Shown: positions 1 through 9,571 of the stretch, piece by piece
Layout: every line of letters starts with the position of its first letter
Position numbering within the stretch: the stretch's first letter is position 1
Source: CAZPUS01 sp964589825
GTDB lineage: Bacteria; Fibrobacterota; Chitinivibrionia; Chitinivibrionales; WJKA01
Direction of reading: 5' to 3'
NCBI GenBank assembly: GCA_964589825.1
Contig: CAZPUS010000005.1
Location: forward strand, 51,858-115,857
Length of the DNA: 64,000 nt
Notes under the pieces: generated by a model
What the model was told of the DNA's origin: nothing
Seen by the model: the letters and a program-made list of their open reading frames with translations, nothing else
Database searches by the model: none
Made by a program: the position numbers and the translations under genes

Positions 1-439
1 TGCCTCCCGGCATAATTGACGGGCCGTGTCGTGCGCCTTCTTCTCCGCCCGAAACGCCGGTGCCGATATACAAAAGACCTTTGTCTTCGAGATACTGTGT
101 ACGGCGGATTGTATCCACATACCGTGAGTTCCCTCCGTCAATTATCAGATCGCCCTTTTCCAGATGAGGAAGAATGGATTCGATCGTTTTGTCAACCGCA
201 GGTCCCGCTTTTACCATAAGCATGATTTTACGGGGACGTTTGAGGTTTTTTACCATCTCTTCGACAGACCGGGCGCCGATTATCTTTGTTCCCTTAGCTT
301 CATCCTTAAGAAAATCATCGACCTTGGAAGTAGTACGGTTGTAGGCCACGACCGTATACCCTTTGTCATTCATGTTAAGAATAAGGTTCTGCCCCATTAC
401 TGCGAGTCCGACTACTGCGATGTCACCTTTCGGTTCCAT
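1..439 (-). CDS. gnd: 6-phosphogluconate dehydrogenase, N-terminal part
   Basis: Oxidative decarboxylation of 6-phosphogluconate to ribulose 5-phosphate in the cytosolic pentose phosphate pathway. The 146 visible codons read on the minus strand and run off the left edge, so the C-terminal all-helical domain is missing. Near the N terminus the Rossmann nucleotide motif reads GLAVMG, followed by YNRTT, which fits NADP binding. Further in are GNSRYVDT and the substrate-binding stretch SGGEEGARHGPS, a hallmark of the family. The ATG at 437-439 is preceded by AAAGGAG at good spacing. It starts a cluster of sugar-phosphate genes: the LarA-like gene lies on the same strand about 200 bp upstream. Confidence 0.95.
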   Translation of the reverse strand, partial: MEPKGDIAVVGLAVMGQNLILNMNDKGYTVVAYNRTTSKVDDFLKDEAKGTKIIGARSVEEMVKNLKRPRKIMLMVKAGPAVDKTIESILPHLEKGDLIIDGGNSRYVDTIRRTQYLEDKGLLYIGTGVSGGEEGARHGPSIMPGG

Positions 440-634
440 AATATACTCCTTTCAACATGAGTAAATAGCTATGCCTTTACCGGGCTATTGCATGTGCTGA
501 ACCCACTGTAGTTCGTATCATTTCGGTGGTTACAAAAACCATAAGCCAACCGGAGCGATCGGCTTTTCATAATCGAGAACAACACAATATTACGGTCCAC
601 AGCGGAATCCATACTCATAATCTCCCGCATCAGG

Positions 635-1912
635 CTATATAAATTTATTCGCATCTGTCCAGAGTCCGAGGCCGGGGTTCGATATAAAGTATATCTCTTC
701 TCCGTCCGGCATAGTATTGTAGCCCTGGGTAAGTGTTTCAGGATTGTACTTTTCCATCATGGTATCGACCGGCTGCCAGGCATAATTGACCGACTCGATT
801 TCTTTCCGGCTGATGTGACGGGTACAGTAGGTTATCGAGAAGCGGTCTTCGCTCGATCCATGGATAAGATGTGCGGCTGCGCTCAGATTGTTTTGCAGTT
901 CAGGATTATCTTTTACCGCTTTCTGTACAAAAGGGGTACCGCGATAGCCGTATTTGCGGATGAGACGGTCGATCTCTTCATCTTCACCGAATTGGGTGAG
1001 TCCGGGGGCGAGGATAATTAGTTCTCCCTTATCCGCAAGTGCCATTCGGGTACGATAGATGCTTTTATTACCAAGCCAGGTACTCTTGTATTCGGACGGG
1101 TCGAGGTAGACAACCGCTTTCTGAAGCGGCTGTGTGAGTTTTTCGATATTTACTTCTGCGCTCAGGGTTGCTGCCCGCTCAAAGCATTCGATGTCTGTGC
1201 CGATATAGAGCCCACGGGTGGTAAGTGTGTTTTCCTCGTCAGGAGAGAGTACGGTGTGTACATAAACGATGGGCAAATGCGACGCATAACGGTTTTCCGC
1301 ATAATTGAGCACGCGTCGTACCGGGTTGTCGGCACGACCCATTATGCGTTCCATACCATAGGCTGCACCAAGGTAGTGGCTTTTGTTGATTCCCTCGCTG
1401 CCCCCGGTACCAACAAAGATGTTTTTGTTATAATTGGCCATGCCGATTACTTCATGCGGCACTACCTGTCCTATGGAAAGGATGAGATCATAGTCGTTGT
1501 CCACAAGCATGGAATCGATCTGAGCCGGCCATGAAAAGTCGACGCATCCGTGGGAGGCCTGCCGTACGAAGTCGGCTGGCACCTCACCGAGAGTGGTAAC
1601 GCCGTGGCGCCAGTCGTGGTAGCGGATTCGCTGACGCGGCAGATTACCGAACATATGTGCAATTTCCTCCTCACCCATCTCCTTATGCGTTCCGAGTGCG
1701 GGAAGGATGTCAGTAAGACGGTCACCGTAATAGTCATGGGCGAAACGCGTGAGTTCTCCTGCGCGTGAGTGCGCTCTGGTGGAGTCGGGCGGGACCACAC
1801 ACACCCGGTTGCGTTCTCCCAGTGCATCGAGTGCCTGGTACAATCCGCTGCGAAGATCCTCGGCAGTCAGTACGGCATGTGTCGATCCTGTCTCAAATAG
1901 TAATGTGCTCAT
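635..1912 (-). CDS. LarA-family nickel-dependent 2-hydroxyacid racemase/epimerase homologue
   Basis: 425-aa cytosolic protein of the lactate racemase LarA superfamily (DUF2088). The N-terminal substrate-domain signature PPDSTRAHSR is at 41-50. The key residues of Lactiplantibacillus LarA can be placed: H76 (GTHKEM) and H153 (PHEVIG) for the two catalytic histidines, K163 (NYNKN) for the lysine that carries the pincer nickel cofactor, and H179 (INKSH) for the nickel ligand. The H-K-H spacing (10 and 16 residues) equals that of LarA H174, K184 and H200, so an active enzyme is expected. The substrate cannot be read from sequence: the family includes lactate, malate and D-gluconate racemases/epimerases. 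The gnd and PFK neighbours make a sugar acid plausible (inference). The cofactor genes larB/C/E are not in this window. Confidence 0.85.
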   Translation of the reverse strand: MSTLLFETGSTHAVLTAEDLRSGLYQALDALGERNRVCVVPPDSTRAHSRAGELTRFAHDYYGDRLTDILPALGTHKEMGEEEIAHMFGNLPRQRIRYHDWRHGVTTLGEVPADFVRQASHGCVDFSWPAQIDSMLVDNDYDLILSIGQVVPHEVIGMANYNKNIFVGTGGSEGINKSHYLGAAYGMERIMGRADNPVRRVLNYAENRYASHLPIVYVHTVLSPDEENTLTTRGLYIGTDIECFERAATLSAEVNIEKLTQPLQKAVVYLDPSEYKSTWLGNKSIYRTRMALADKGELIILAPGLTQFGEDEEIDRLIRKYGYRGTPFVQKAVKDNPELQNNLSAAAHLIHGSSEDRFSITYCTRHISRKEIESVNYAWQPVDTMMEKYNPETLTQGYNTMPDGEEIYFISNPGLGLWTDANKFI

Positions 1913-2604
1913 ATGTGCGAGAGTTCCTTTTTTTTCGATGTGGATAAAACACGGTCATCAGCAGCCGGTGAGCCGGTGCCGTCTTTGCATACAGCACCCA
2001 TGCAAAACATTGTGGTATTGCCGTACGCATTGTGTGTGCGTTGTGGTTGTCTGTAACTGCAGCGAGCGGGGGTACGCATAAGAGCACTTGTGTTGTGCTC
2101 TTTTTGCAAAATGCAGAGTATAAAAATAATTTTTTTACCGATCGTCCGTTACGCCGAAGTAGTTATACCTGGAAAGGATCATTAAGAAATATGTGATAAC
2201 TATCCTGCATGTATCGTTGCTGCATTACACGTGATGGCAGTTTTTTCAGCGCAACGGTAGTCCTGGTAATGCCGGTATACCGTTTTTCTGTTACTCTTGC
2301 CTCTTCTCCCGTATGAAACCCGTAACTCCCCAAAAAGGTAATGTGTCCTCTGTTGTTTTTACCACATGGAATTCCGGCGCGTATACGTCGGGCATGCCGC
2401 AATATTATTTTTTACACGAATTTTGAATAAATCTCGGTGTACAGCTGCGCGTGTCGTAACCCCGCCCGGTAATCTCTGTTGCAGAATAAAAAACCGAGTC
2501 CGGTATATCTTGAGACGGGCAGCATTAGGCTGCATCGGTCGTTTTGTGGGGCGTCTCGGGGTATTCGGGTCGGTATTTGCATATTTAACTAAAGGAGTCG
2601 CATC
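1913..2604. other. Divergent intergenic region, 692 bp
   Basis: Lies between the LarA-like gene (minus) and the PPi-PFK gene (plus) and should hold both promoters. I see no convincing gene. A minus-strand frame at 2163-2402 has no recognisable motif or ribosome site. The part next to the PFK start contains a branched stem at 2512-2557: GAGACG pairs with CGTCTC, enclosing a GCAGC/GCTGC hairpin. That stem sits about 45 nt before the ATG. Confidence 0.5.
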
Positions 2605-3888
2605 ATGGGAAAAAATGTCGTTGTTGCCCAGTCGGGCGGACCATCACCGGTTATCAACAATTCACTGCGGGGTATTATCGAGACCTGCAAGCGCTTTCCG
2701 CAGACTTTCGGGACGATTTACGGGGGCTGGCACGGAATAGAAGGAGTGCTGTATGAGGAGCTTATCGATCTTTCGGCACAGGAGGAAGAAGAAATTGCGC
2801 TGCTTCGTACGACCCCGGCTGCCGGAAGTATAGGTACCTGCAGGTATAAGTTGAAGGACAAACATGCCGAGGATTTCGACCGTGTGATAGAGGTGTTCAA
2901 AAAGCACGATGTCGGCTATTTCTTTTATATCGGCGGCAATGATTCACAGCATACTGCATTTCGTGTGAGTGAGCTCGCAAAAGAAAAGGGGCTCGATCTC
3001 GTCGCCACGGGTGTACCCAAAACGATCGACAACGACGTGGGAGACAGCGAGTTCTCGCTTATTGATCATACCCCCGGTTACGGGAGTGTGGCACGATACT
3101 GGTCGCATATCGTTCAGAATGCAAACGAGGAAAATATGGGCTCGTCTCCGGCCGATCCGGTACTCGTGGTGCAGGCAATGGGAAGAAAGATAGGTTTTAT
3201 ACCGGCGGCAGCCCGTCTGGCGGATGAAAACCGGCAAATGCCGTTGCAGATTTACATGAAAGAGTCGGACGTTACCCTGGAGCAGTTGTGTGACAATGTC
3301 AACGATCAGCTCGCAAGGGACAAACGGTGCGTGCTCGTCATAAGCGAAGGGTTCGATGTCGGCGATGTCGGAGAAGTAAAGGATTCCTTCGGTCATACGT
3401 CGTTTGGATCGAGCAAAGTGAGTGTGTTTCAGCACGTGGTCAACTATCTCAACGAAAAGGGGATAAAGGCCCGCGGCTCGGCGCGCGGCCAGGTAATGGG
3501 AACCGATCAGCGCGATACCATGGTATATGCATCGACCATTGACCTTGACGAAGCGTACAAAGTGGGCCAGAAAGCGGTCGATATCGCCCTCAACGAAGGT
3601 AACGGATGGATGGCGACAATTCTGCGCCAGCCCGGGATGATCTACAATGTCAACTACGACAAGGTCCCCCTGGAGAAAGTAGCGCTGTCCGAGAGAACCT
3701 TTCCCGCATCCTGGATCGCCGAAAACCGCATCGACGTAACCGATGAATTCATACGCTATGCCCGTCCTCTGATAGGTGAAGACTGGGTGAGTGTGCCCAT
3801 GGTAAATGGTCGACAGCGCTTTGCCCGTTTCAAACCGATATTTGCAGAGAAAAAATGTGCCTTCTACACCCCGGATGCCTACAAGTAA
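2605..3888 (+). CDS. pfp: Pyrophosphate-type 6-phosphofructokinase
   Basis: Phosphorylates fructose 6-phosphate at C1. The 427-aa protein starts with the family N terminus (AQSGGPSPVIN, 8-18) and carries GGNDS at 110-114 and PKTIDND at 138-144. In ATP enzymes the equivalents are GGDGS and PGTIDND. Asp in place of the second Gly and Lys in place of Gly are the established marks of pyrophosphate use, so PPi is the expected phosphoryl donor and the step would be reversible. MGRKIGFI, a substrate-binding motif, follows. The start has a clear AAAGGAG 8-9 nt upstream. A HAD phosphatase gene follows after 56 bp on the same strand, so the two are probably cotranscribed. Donor specificity is inferred from motifs. 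Confidence 0.9.
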   Translation: MGKNVVVAQSGGPSPVINNSLRGIIETCKRFPQTFGTIYGGWHGIEGVLYEELIDLSAQEEEEIALLRTTPAAGSIGTCRYKLKDKHAEDFDRVIEVFKKHDVGYFFYIGGNDSQHTAFRVSELAKEKGLDLVATGVPKTIDNDVGDSEFSLIDHTPGYGSVARYWSHIVQNANEENMGSSPADPVLVVQAMGRKIGFIPAAARLADENRQMPLQIYMKESDVTLEQLCDNVNDQLARDKRCVLVISEGFDVGDVGEVKDSFGHTSFGSSKVSVFQHVVNYLNEKGIKARGSARGQVMGTDQRDTMVYASTIDLDEAYKVGQKAVDIALNEGNGWMATILRQPGMIYNVNYDKVPLEKVALSERTFPASWIAENRIDVTDEFIRYARPLIGEDWVSVPMVNGRQRFARFKPIFAEKKCAFYTPDAYK

Positions 3889-3944
3889 CACTTAATTGCA
3901 GTGCCGATATTTTAACCATTTATATAGAAAAGGAGTAGTGGACT

Positions 3945-4835
3945 ATGTCTACCGACCCCCATCAGCAGCTTAAGGATCTGACTGCGCAAAACGATTTTTT
4001 CATTGGTATCGACTCGGACGGATGTGCATTCGATACCATGGAGATAAAACACAAGGAGTGTTTCTGCCCCAATACAATTAAACACTGGAATCTGCAGGTA
4101 GTATCGAAATATGCCCGTGAGGCATGGGAATTCGTCAATCTCTATTCAAAAACACGGGGGTGCAACCGGTTCCTCGCCCTGATTCGGGTACTCGATCTTT
4201 TACGCGAACGCGGCGAGGTCCAGGATCGCGGTGCACATATTCCCGAAGTGGATTCCCTGATCGAATGGACCGAAAAAGAGAGCAAACTGGGAAATCCCGC
4301 GCTGGAGAAATACGCGGCATCGGCAAAGGATCAGGTGATCGATAACGCGCTTACCTGGTCAAAGGCGATCAATGCTTCGGTGGCGGACATGGTGCATGGT
4401 ATTCCGCCGTTTCCACTGGTACGGGAGTCGCTGCAGAAGCTCAGCCAAAATGCGGACGCGGTCGTGGTCTCCTCCACACCGGTCGAGGCGCTTTCCAGAG
4501 AATGGAAGGAGAACGGAATCGACGCTTACGTAAACCTTATTGCAGGACAGGAACACGGCAAAAAGAGCGAGCATCTCGAGTTTGCGGCCAAAGGCAAATA
4601 CGATGACGACAAGATTCTCATGATAGGTGACGCCCCGGGAGATATGAAGGCGGCAAAGAAGAACGGGGTGCTTTTTTATCCTATCAATCCGGGTGCGGAG
4701 GAGGCGTCATGGAAACGCTTCTACGACGAAGCGATGGATACATTTTTCAATGGAGGATACGCCGGCGCATATGAGCAGCAGCTGATCGACGAATTCGAAA
4801 AGCATCTGCCCGAAAATCCACCCTGGAAGGCATAA
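3945..4835 (+). CDS. HAD-superfamily phosphatase
   Basis: 296-aa cytosolic hydrolase. Motif I is DSDGCAFD (about residues 24-31), with the aspartate nucleophile and acid/base Asp two residues apart. Motif II is VVVSSTP, the lysine region is GKKSEHL and motif III is MIGDAPGDM, so all catalytic parts are present. An insert of about 120 residues between motifs I and II forms a helical cap. The substrate cannot be read. Position right behind the PPi-PFK gene (56 bp, good AAAGGAG site) suggests a phosphorylated sugar or sugar acid. A strong terminator follows, so this is the last gene of the pair. Confidence 0.8.
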   Translation: MSTDPHQQLKDLTAQNDFFIGIDSDGCAFDTMEIKHKECFCPNTIKHWNLQVVSKYAREAWEFVNLYSKTRGCNRFLALIRVLDLLRERGEVQDRGAHIPEVDSLIEWTEKESKLGNPALEKYAASAKDQVIDNALTWSKAINASVADMVHGIPPFPLVRESLQKLSQNADAVVVSSTPVEALSREWKENGIDAYVNLIAGQEHGKKSEHLEFAAKGKYDDDKILMIGDAPGDMKAAKKNGVLFYPINPGAEEASWKRFYDEAMDTFFNGGYAGAYEQQLIDEFEKHLPENPPWKA

Positions 4836-4864
4836 GCAGGCAGCGGAGAAAAATATGGAATCGT

Positions 4865-4916
4865 ATCCCGGTTTTTTGTGGTGCAAAGCAGCCCAAAGGC
4901 CGGGATTTTTGTTTTT
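4865..4916 (+). terminator. Rho-independent terminator after the PFK/HAD pair
   Basis: ATCCCGG at 4865-4871 pairs perfectly with CCGGGAT at 4900-4906, and the stem is followed by TTTTTGTTTTT. The loop is long (28 nt), but the stem and T tract are clear and it lies 30 bp after the HAD stop. Confidence 0.75.
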
Positions 4917-5030
4917 GCTGCAGCTCGCGATCAAAAATGGTCCGTGCGATTGTTTCGCACAAAAGAGCCGTACTGTATTCGGTTATACAGATGAAAATGT
5001 GCAGTAAGAGATTGTACCGTGCAGAAAAAA

Positions 5031-5105
5031 TGGCAGTCCCGAGGGGGATCGAACCCCTGTTGCAGGAATGAAAATCCTGAGTCCTAACCACTGGACGACG
5101 GGACC
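5031..5105 (-). tRNA. tRNA-Glu (anticodon TTC)
   Basis: Cloverleaf on the minus strand. The acceptor arm GGTCCCG pairs with CGGGACT (G-U at the first pair). The D arm contains AGTGGTTAGGAC. The anticodon stem CAGGA/TCCTG closes the loop TTTTCAT with anticodon TTC. The T arm is AGGGG-TTCGATC-CCCCT. Discriminator G is followed by an encoded CCA. Confidence 0.97.
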
Positions 5106-5490
5106 GTCACATTTATGGGGTGTAAAAATAGTAAATTTATACGCAAAGCGCAAATTTTAAATGTATATTTTCAGCCTTTTCCGGAGAAATGACGTATGCA
5201 GTTACCCGCACTGCGAGAACATACACAGGCGCACCTGTGTCCAACTACGGGAAGAGGCTGAGCAGCCCGAATCATCGTTTTGTCGGATACCGCGGCCCGC
5301 CGGATACTTATATGATCGAGGCGATATTGTATACCAAATCGGGTGAAATCAGTATCACTGTGATGGCGGTTAAACACCATACGAAAAAAAAACAGGCCGA
5401 CGGGCGGCTGAAGAAGAGAAGCCGCAGAACGTTTTGGCGCTGTCTGCATTAAACCGGTCTCTTGTTTCAGATTAAAAAAGATTTCAGAAT
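5106..5490. other. Intergenic region, 385 bp
   Basis: Between the tRNA-Glu 5' end and the glycosyltransferase gene. It starts AT-rich. An 87-codon plus-strand frame (5189-5452) has no recognisable motif and GGAG only 2 nt from its ATG, so I do not call it. No terminator or clear promoter seen. Confidence 0.4.
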
Positions 5491-6339
5491 ATGAACTATC
5501 GTGTCGTCATTATCGTACCACCAGGCTATTCACATGCCTCCTGTTTTCTTGAGCTTGCCTATTGTATTAAAAGTTCGTTCGTATCACTGGGCCACTCGTG
5601 TGATATCGCGGTCAACGATATGAGTCCCTCGGGTATAAATGTCGTGCTCGGTTATCATCTGCTCCGGTCGGGTGACTATCTTCGTTCGTATAACTATATA
5701 GCCTATCAGCTGGAGCAACTTGGTAAAAATGCGGCGTCTCTGCAGCCAAACACCGAAGCGGTACTGCGCACTGCCTCCGCGGTGTGGGATTTTTCTCATG
5801 ACAATATCGATTATCTGAATAAACGGGGCATTCAGGCACATTATCTGCCGCCAGGGTATCATGAAAATTTGTGTCAGATACCGGTGCGGGATGAAAATGA
5901 TAAGGATATTGATCTGTTATTTTACGGGACACTTGGACAGCGACGAAAAAAAATTCTGCAGCAGCTGGCGGGTTATGACGCGTACAGACTTGAAACGCTT
6001 TTCGGGGTATATGGCAAAAAGCGGGATGAGTATATTGCCCGGGCAAGAATAGTACTGAATATCCATCACTACGAAACGAAGCTTTTCGAAGCGGTGCGAA
6101 TATCCTACCTTCTCAATAACGGTTGTTTCGTGCTTTCCGAAGAGGCGGATTTCAATCCCTATGATGATGTGGGATTGGCAAGTGTGGGGTACGAATCAAT
6201 TCCCCGGCAGGCTCTCTACTGGCTCGAAAACCCCTTACACCGCCAGCGTGTCGCGCAGCGCAATCGTGCCCGTTTTCAACAGCATTACTACATGCCACGG
6301 CTCATGGAACCGGTGATAGCTAAAATGTCCGACAGTTGA
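5491..6339 (+). CDS. GT-B type glycosyltransferase-like protein
   Basis: 282-aa protein. It starts with a hydrophobic strand and a glycine turn (VVIIVPPGYSH), as in GT-B folds. The second half has LPPGYHENL, then IDLLFYGTLGQRRKKIL, then KLFEAVRISYLLNNGCFVLSE. This order matches the C-terminal nucleotide-sugar domain of CgeB/GT1-like transferases found in glycan clusters. There is no signal peptide or membrane segment, so it should be cytosolic. Donor and acceptor are unknown. It is isolated: the next gene (tex) is convergent with 3 bp between the stops. Confidence 0.65.
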   Translation: MNYRVVIIVPPGYSHASCFLELAYCIKSSFVSLGHSCDIAVNDMSPSGINVVLGYHLLRSGDYLRSYNYIAYQLEQLGKNAASLQPNTEAVLRTASAVWDFSHDNIDYLNKRGIQAHYLPPGYHENLCQIPVRDENDKDIDLLFYGTLGQRRKKILQQLAGYDAYRLETLFGVYGKKRDEYIARARIVLNIHHYETKLFEAVRISYLLNNGCFVLSEEADFNPYDDVGLASVGYESIPRQALYWLENPLHRQRVAQRNRARFQQHYYMPRLMEPVIAKMSDS

Positions 6340-6342
6340 GAA

Positions 6343-8517
6343 TCAACGTGTTTTGAAGTGTTGTGCCAGTGTGTCGAGTTGCCCTTTTGACGCTTTCACC
6401 TTTGGTGCAAGATTACCCATATCCTTCATGGAGAGGGATATACGCTTTTTTTCCGGCTGTATCTTGACGATTCGGACATTGATGATATCACGTACCGATA
6501 CGACCTGTTCAGGGACCTCTACGTATTGATCGGCAAGCTGGGATATGTGAATGAGTCCGTCGTATTCGGCATTAATATCGACAAACACACCGAATTTGGT
6601 GATATTGGTAACCACGCCGGTCACGACCGTTCCTTCACTCAGCTCTGAGAGCGTCTTGCGTCTGCTGCGGCGTGCAGCATCTTTGAGCAGAAAGTTTTTT
6701 CCGGTCCGAAGGTGTGGTATCAGTGCATTCTGAACGTAACTCTCCTCGAGGTAGTTGGAGGCCTCGTAGGAACTGAGCGCCTCTGGAGTGTTGATAAGCG
6801 CGGTCGTGGTAATGTCCATCTGTGCACATATCTCTTCTACCCATGAGAAGTTGTCGGGATGGACGCGCGTATAATCAAGAGGATTGTCCGAATCCGGAAA
6901 CAGCAGCCAGCCGGCAATATTGCGGTACATAACATGCGATATCCCCTCAAGCGATGCCATCTCCGCTTTTGACGAGAGACCGTGATCGGTAATCGCGGCA
7001 TGGATTTTTTCAGCGGCCTCTTCCTGGATGCATGGAAGCCATAGTAATGACTGTACACTGCATTTGCGGGTATCGAGACCGTCTTTGAGTATTAGTGCTC
7101 TTGCCTTGTTGTCCACAAGCCCGTAAATATGATCCGAAGCCACCATATTCTGCAGCGGATGAAGCGGAAAAAATTCAATACCGATCTGTTGCATTACAGG
7201 AATAGGTCTGCAATGGGTTATCCCTGAGGCGAATGCCTTTCTCATAGGTGTTTCGAGATCACCATACCTGGTATTCATCCAATTCGATTCGGCGATTTTT
7301 GACAGTGACTGACGTGAAACCTTTGTTTCGGTGATTTCGACATCCTGGGCACTGATCTGTTCTGCAATCGACGTGATCTCTTTGAGCGTCTCTCCGCTTG
7401 CGGTTATAAGAAATGTCGAAGGACGATGGCGGTTGTAAAACTGGGAAAGACGCGATTTAAGCGAGCTGTTTTTATCGGTACGATTGATGGTAGAAGCTCC
7501 AAGAAAATTACCCTGTCTGTCAAGTGCGGTCAACGCGATCGCGTTATTGTCCTGCTGAAAAATCGCGACAATACGCTGTGTGGAGTCATGCTGTCCGGCT
7601 ATTTCTTCAAGTTCCTTGGCGATTTCCTCGAGCAGATCCTTTTCATGATCAATTTTAAGAATTTCCTTGATCTGCTTTTCTACAAGGGAGTGAAGATTCT
7701 TATTCCAGCATTCTTCTATGGCTTCGATCATGATGTGGGTGCCATAGCTTTCGGGATCCTCTATAAGGTGTTCCTTCAGCAATTCCACGATGCTGAAGAG
7801 ATTAACCGAAATTTTTAGTTTGATCGCTCCTTCGCCCTCTTTACTGAGCAGGTTAAGAAGCTCATGGGTGGGAATTTCGTCGAGTCTCACCTGATTCTCT
7901 ATATACGATTTGAACTCGCTTTCATATTTCTTTTTGGGTTGCACTTCGATGTAGCCGTCATCGAGAGTGAATTCCCTGGCAAGGGTACGCACCGTCTCGT
8001 TGCGCGCGATGGCATCGACAATGATGTCACGAACTCCTTCCAGGATCATATCTGCAGACGCAAGGGCGGAATTTGACGAATCCACCAGGGCGGCGGCGTC
8101 CTCCTCGGGTTCCTGTTCGAGCTCCTGATTGAGCAGTTTGTCCGCGAGATCTCCCAGGCCTTTGTCGCGTGCTTTTTGCGCTTTGCTGCGCGGGTTAACG
8201 CGAAACTGCGCAATCATGTCGTCGAGTTCACAAGAATTGGTTACCTCGTCGATTGCGCGTTCCACCTCAGCGGTGAGAAGCTGTGATTTTTTCAGCGCGT
8301 TTTTGAGGCGTTTTCGTTTGGGCCCCAGAGCCGCCATGCGATCGAGGAACGCATACACGCTGTAGGTACCTGCATAGTCGAGTTCGGTGTTGACATCAGG
8401 ATGGTATTCGGACAGGTAGAGTACAGAATCACCATCTGTATACGCAGTACACAGATGTGCTGCACATGAAGTCGAAATATTCCAGTCCTGGGCGATTTTG
8501 TCCGAGAAATGATCCAT
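6343..8517 (-). CDS. tex: Tex-family transcription accessory protein with C-terminal S1 domain
   Basis: 724-aa cytosolic nucleic-acid-binding protein of the Tex/YhgF family. The order is an N-terminal helical region rich in charged residues, a central YqgF-like RNase H fold (VAIFQQDNNAIALTALDRQG, about residues 318-337), tandem helix-hairpin-helix segments and a C-terminal S1 domain (about 625-700: GTVVTGVVTNITKFGVFVDI, then DGLIHISQ, then RISLSMKDM). Length is near the family norm (about 720-780). Tex influences transcription and stress tolerance in several bacteria, but its molecular job is not settled. It stands alone, convergent with the gene at 5491. Confidence 0.9.
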   Translation of the reverse strand: MDHFSDKIAQDWNISTSCAAHLCTAYTDGDSVLYLSEYHPDVNTELDYAGTYSVYAFLDRMAALGPKRKRLKNALKKSQLLTAEVERAIDEVTNSCELDDMIAQFRVNPRSKAQKARDKGLGDLADKLLNQELEQEPEEDAAALVDSSNSALASADMILEGVRDIIVDAIARNETVRTLAREFTLDDGYIEVQPKKKYESEFKSYIENQVRLDEIPTHELLNLLSKEGEGAIKLKISVNLFSIVELLKEHLIEDPESYGTHIMIEAIEECWNKNLHSLVEKQIKEILKIDHEKDLLEEIAKELEEIAGQHDSTQRIVAIFQQDNNAIALTALDRQGNFLGASTINRTDKNSSLKSRLSQFYNRHRPSTFLITASGETLKEITSIAEQISAQDVEITETKVSRQSLSKIAESNWMNTRYGDLETPMRKAFASGITHCRPIPVMQQIGIEFFPLHPLQNMVASDHIYGLVDNKARALILKDGLDTRKCSVQSLLWLPCIQEEAAEKIHAAITDHGLSSKAEMASLEGISHVMYRNIAGWLLFPDSDNPLDYTRVHPDNFSWVEEICAQMDITTTALINTPEALSSYEASNYLEESYVQNALIPHLRTGKNFLLKDAARRSRRKTLSELSEGTVVTGVVTNITKFGVFVDINAEYDGLIHISQLADQYVEVPEQVVSVRDIINVRIVKIQPEKKRISLSMKDMGNLAPKVKASKGQLDTLAQHFKTR

Positions 8518-8612
8518 AGGGTATTTTCGATACTGAAGATAAGAAAGTATTCAAAGATACTATTTGCCGGTTTTTAAAAGCAAGTCATAGGTGAATGCCG
8601 TGATGCGGCCGG

Positions 8613-9302
8613 TTACGAGAAATTTTCCGGATCGGTACGTTTCTTGTAAAAAGCGTCGATCATACGAATCGCTTCGACGGGGTCATCTATCTGATTGATG
8701 AGCGACATATCGTCGTCCGCGATATAGTCGTGCGCCAGCATCGTGGTGCGGATCCACTCGACCAGCCCTTTCCAGTACTCGCTTCCCATAAGCACGAGCG
8801 GCAGATTTTCGGTTTTGTGTGTCTGGATGAGTGTGAGTGTCTCGAAAAGCTCGTCGAGCGTGCCAAAGCCGCCCGGCATCACGATCACCGCTGCGGTATA
8901 TTTTAAAAACATGACTTTGCGGATGAAAAAATAGCGAAAGTCGAGTCGTTGGGTAATGTAGGGATTGGGTTCCTGCTCGTGTGGCAGCTGGATGTTAAGG
9001 CCGATGGATACCCCACCCGCTTCGTGTGCACCTTTGTTCGCCGCTTCCATAAGTCCCGGTCCGCCGCCGGTGATTACGTTGAACCCATTCTGCACCGCGT
9101 TGCGTGCGGTTTGTTCAGTGAGTGCATAGTAACGGTGGTTATCGCGCTCACGGGCGGAGCCGAAGATGGTCACACACGGTCCATAGCGATATAGTTTTTC
9201 GAACGACTCGATAAATTCTGCCATAATGCGGAATACACGCCACGATTCTTCATACGGAAAACGCTTTGCATTGTGGGTTGTATCGTTTTGTGGTGCACCC
9301 AT
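8613..9302 (-). CDS. LOG family (TIGR00730) nucleotide phosphoribohydrolase-like protein
   Basis: 229 aa. It has the two family signatures: GGGPGLMEAANKGA (about 79-92) and PGGFGTLDE (about 143-151), which build the nucleotide-binding and catalytic site. LOG enzymes cleave nucleoside 5'-monophosphates to a base and ribose 5-phosphate. Annotation as lysine decarboxylase is a historical error. The ATG has AAAGG 8 nt upstream. No operon partner: tex lies downstream on the same strand after 95 bp. Confidence 0.85.
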   Translation of the reverse strand: MGAPQNDTTHNAKRFPYEESWRVFRIMAEFIESFEKLYRYGPCVTIFGSARERDNHRYYALTEQTARNAVQNGFNVITGGGPGLMEAANKGAHEAGGVSIGLNIQLPHEQEPNPYITQRLDFRYFFIRKVMFLKYTAAVIVMPGGFGTLDELFETLTLIQTHKTENLPLVLMGSEYWKGLVEWIRTTMLAHDYIADDDMSLINQIDDPVEAIRMIDAFYKKRTDPENFS

Positions 9303-9571
9303 GGGGCAGGCCTTTCTGTGAATTTTGATAGATACGACACGTCATTTCCGATGCGGATGTCGGTGCGGGACACACCTAAAAAAAACCGCACTGCGGGGCA
9401 CGTATCATTAGTTCCATCCGTGCCTGAATACGCAAAAACGGTCGCAATACCGGCACGGCATTATTTTTACTGATATACTGCCAGAGCACAGCCGGCGTTA
9501 TTCCCTGTTTTGTGAATGCATTGCAGCCGGTTCAGTGCGATTCCATAAAAATTAATTTTTGCAAACCCACG

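Noticed and set aside
2163..2402. 79-codon minus-strand frame between the LarA-like and PFK genes
   Set aside because: No ribosome site and no motif. It could be real, but the sequence gives no support.
2944..3891. 315-codon minus-strand frame
   Set aside because: Exact antisense of the PPi-PFK gene, whose motifs are certain.
5189..5452. 87-codon plus-strand frame after tRNA-Glu
   Set aside because: No recognised motif, and GGAG is only 2 nt from the ATG. The composition is like the intergenic DNA around it.
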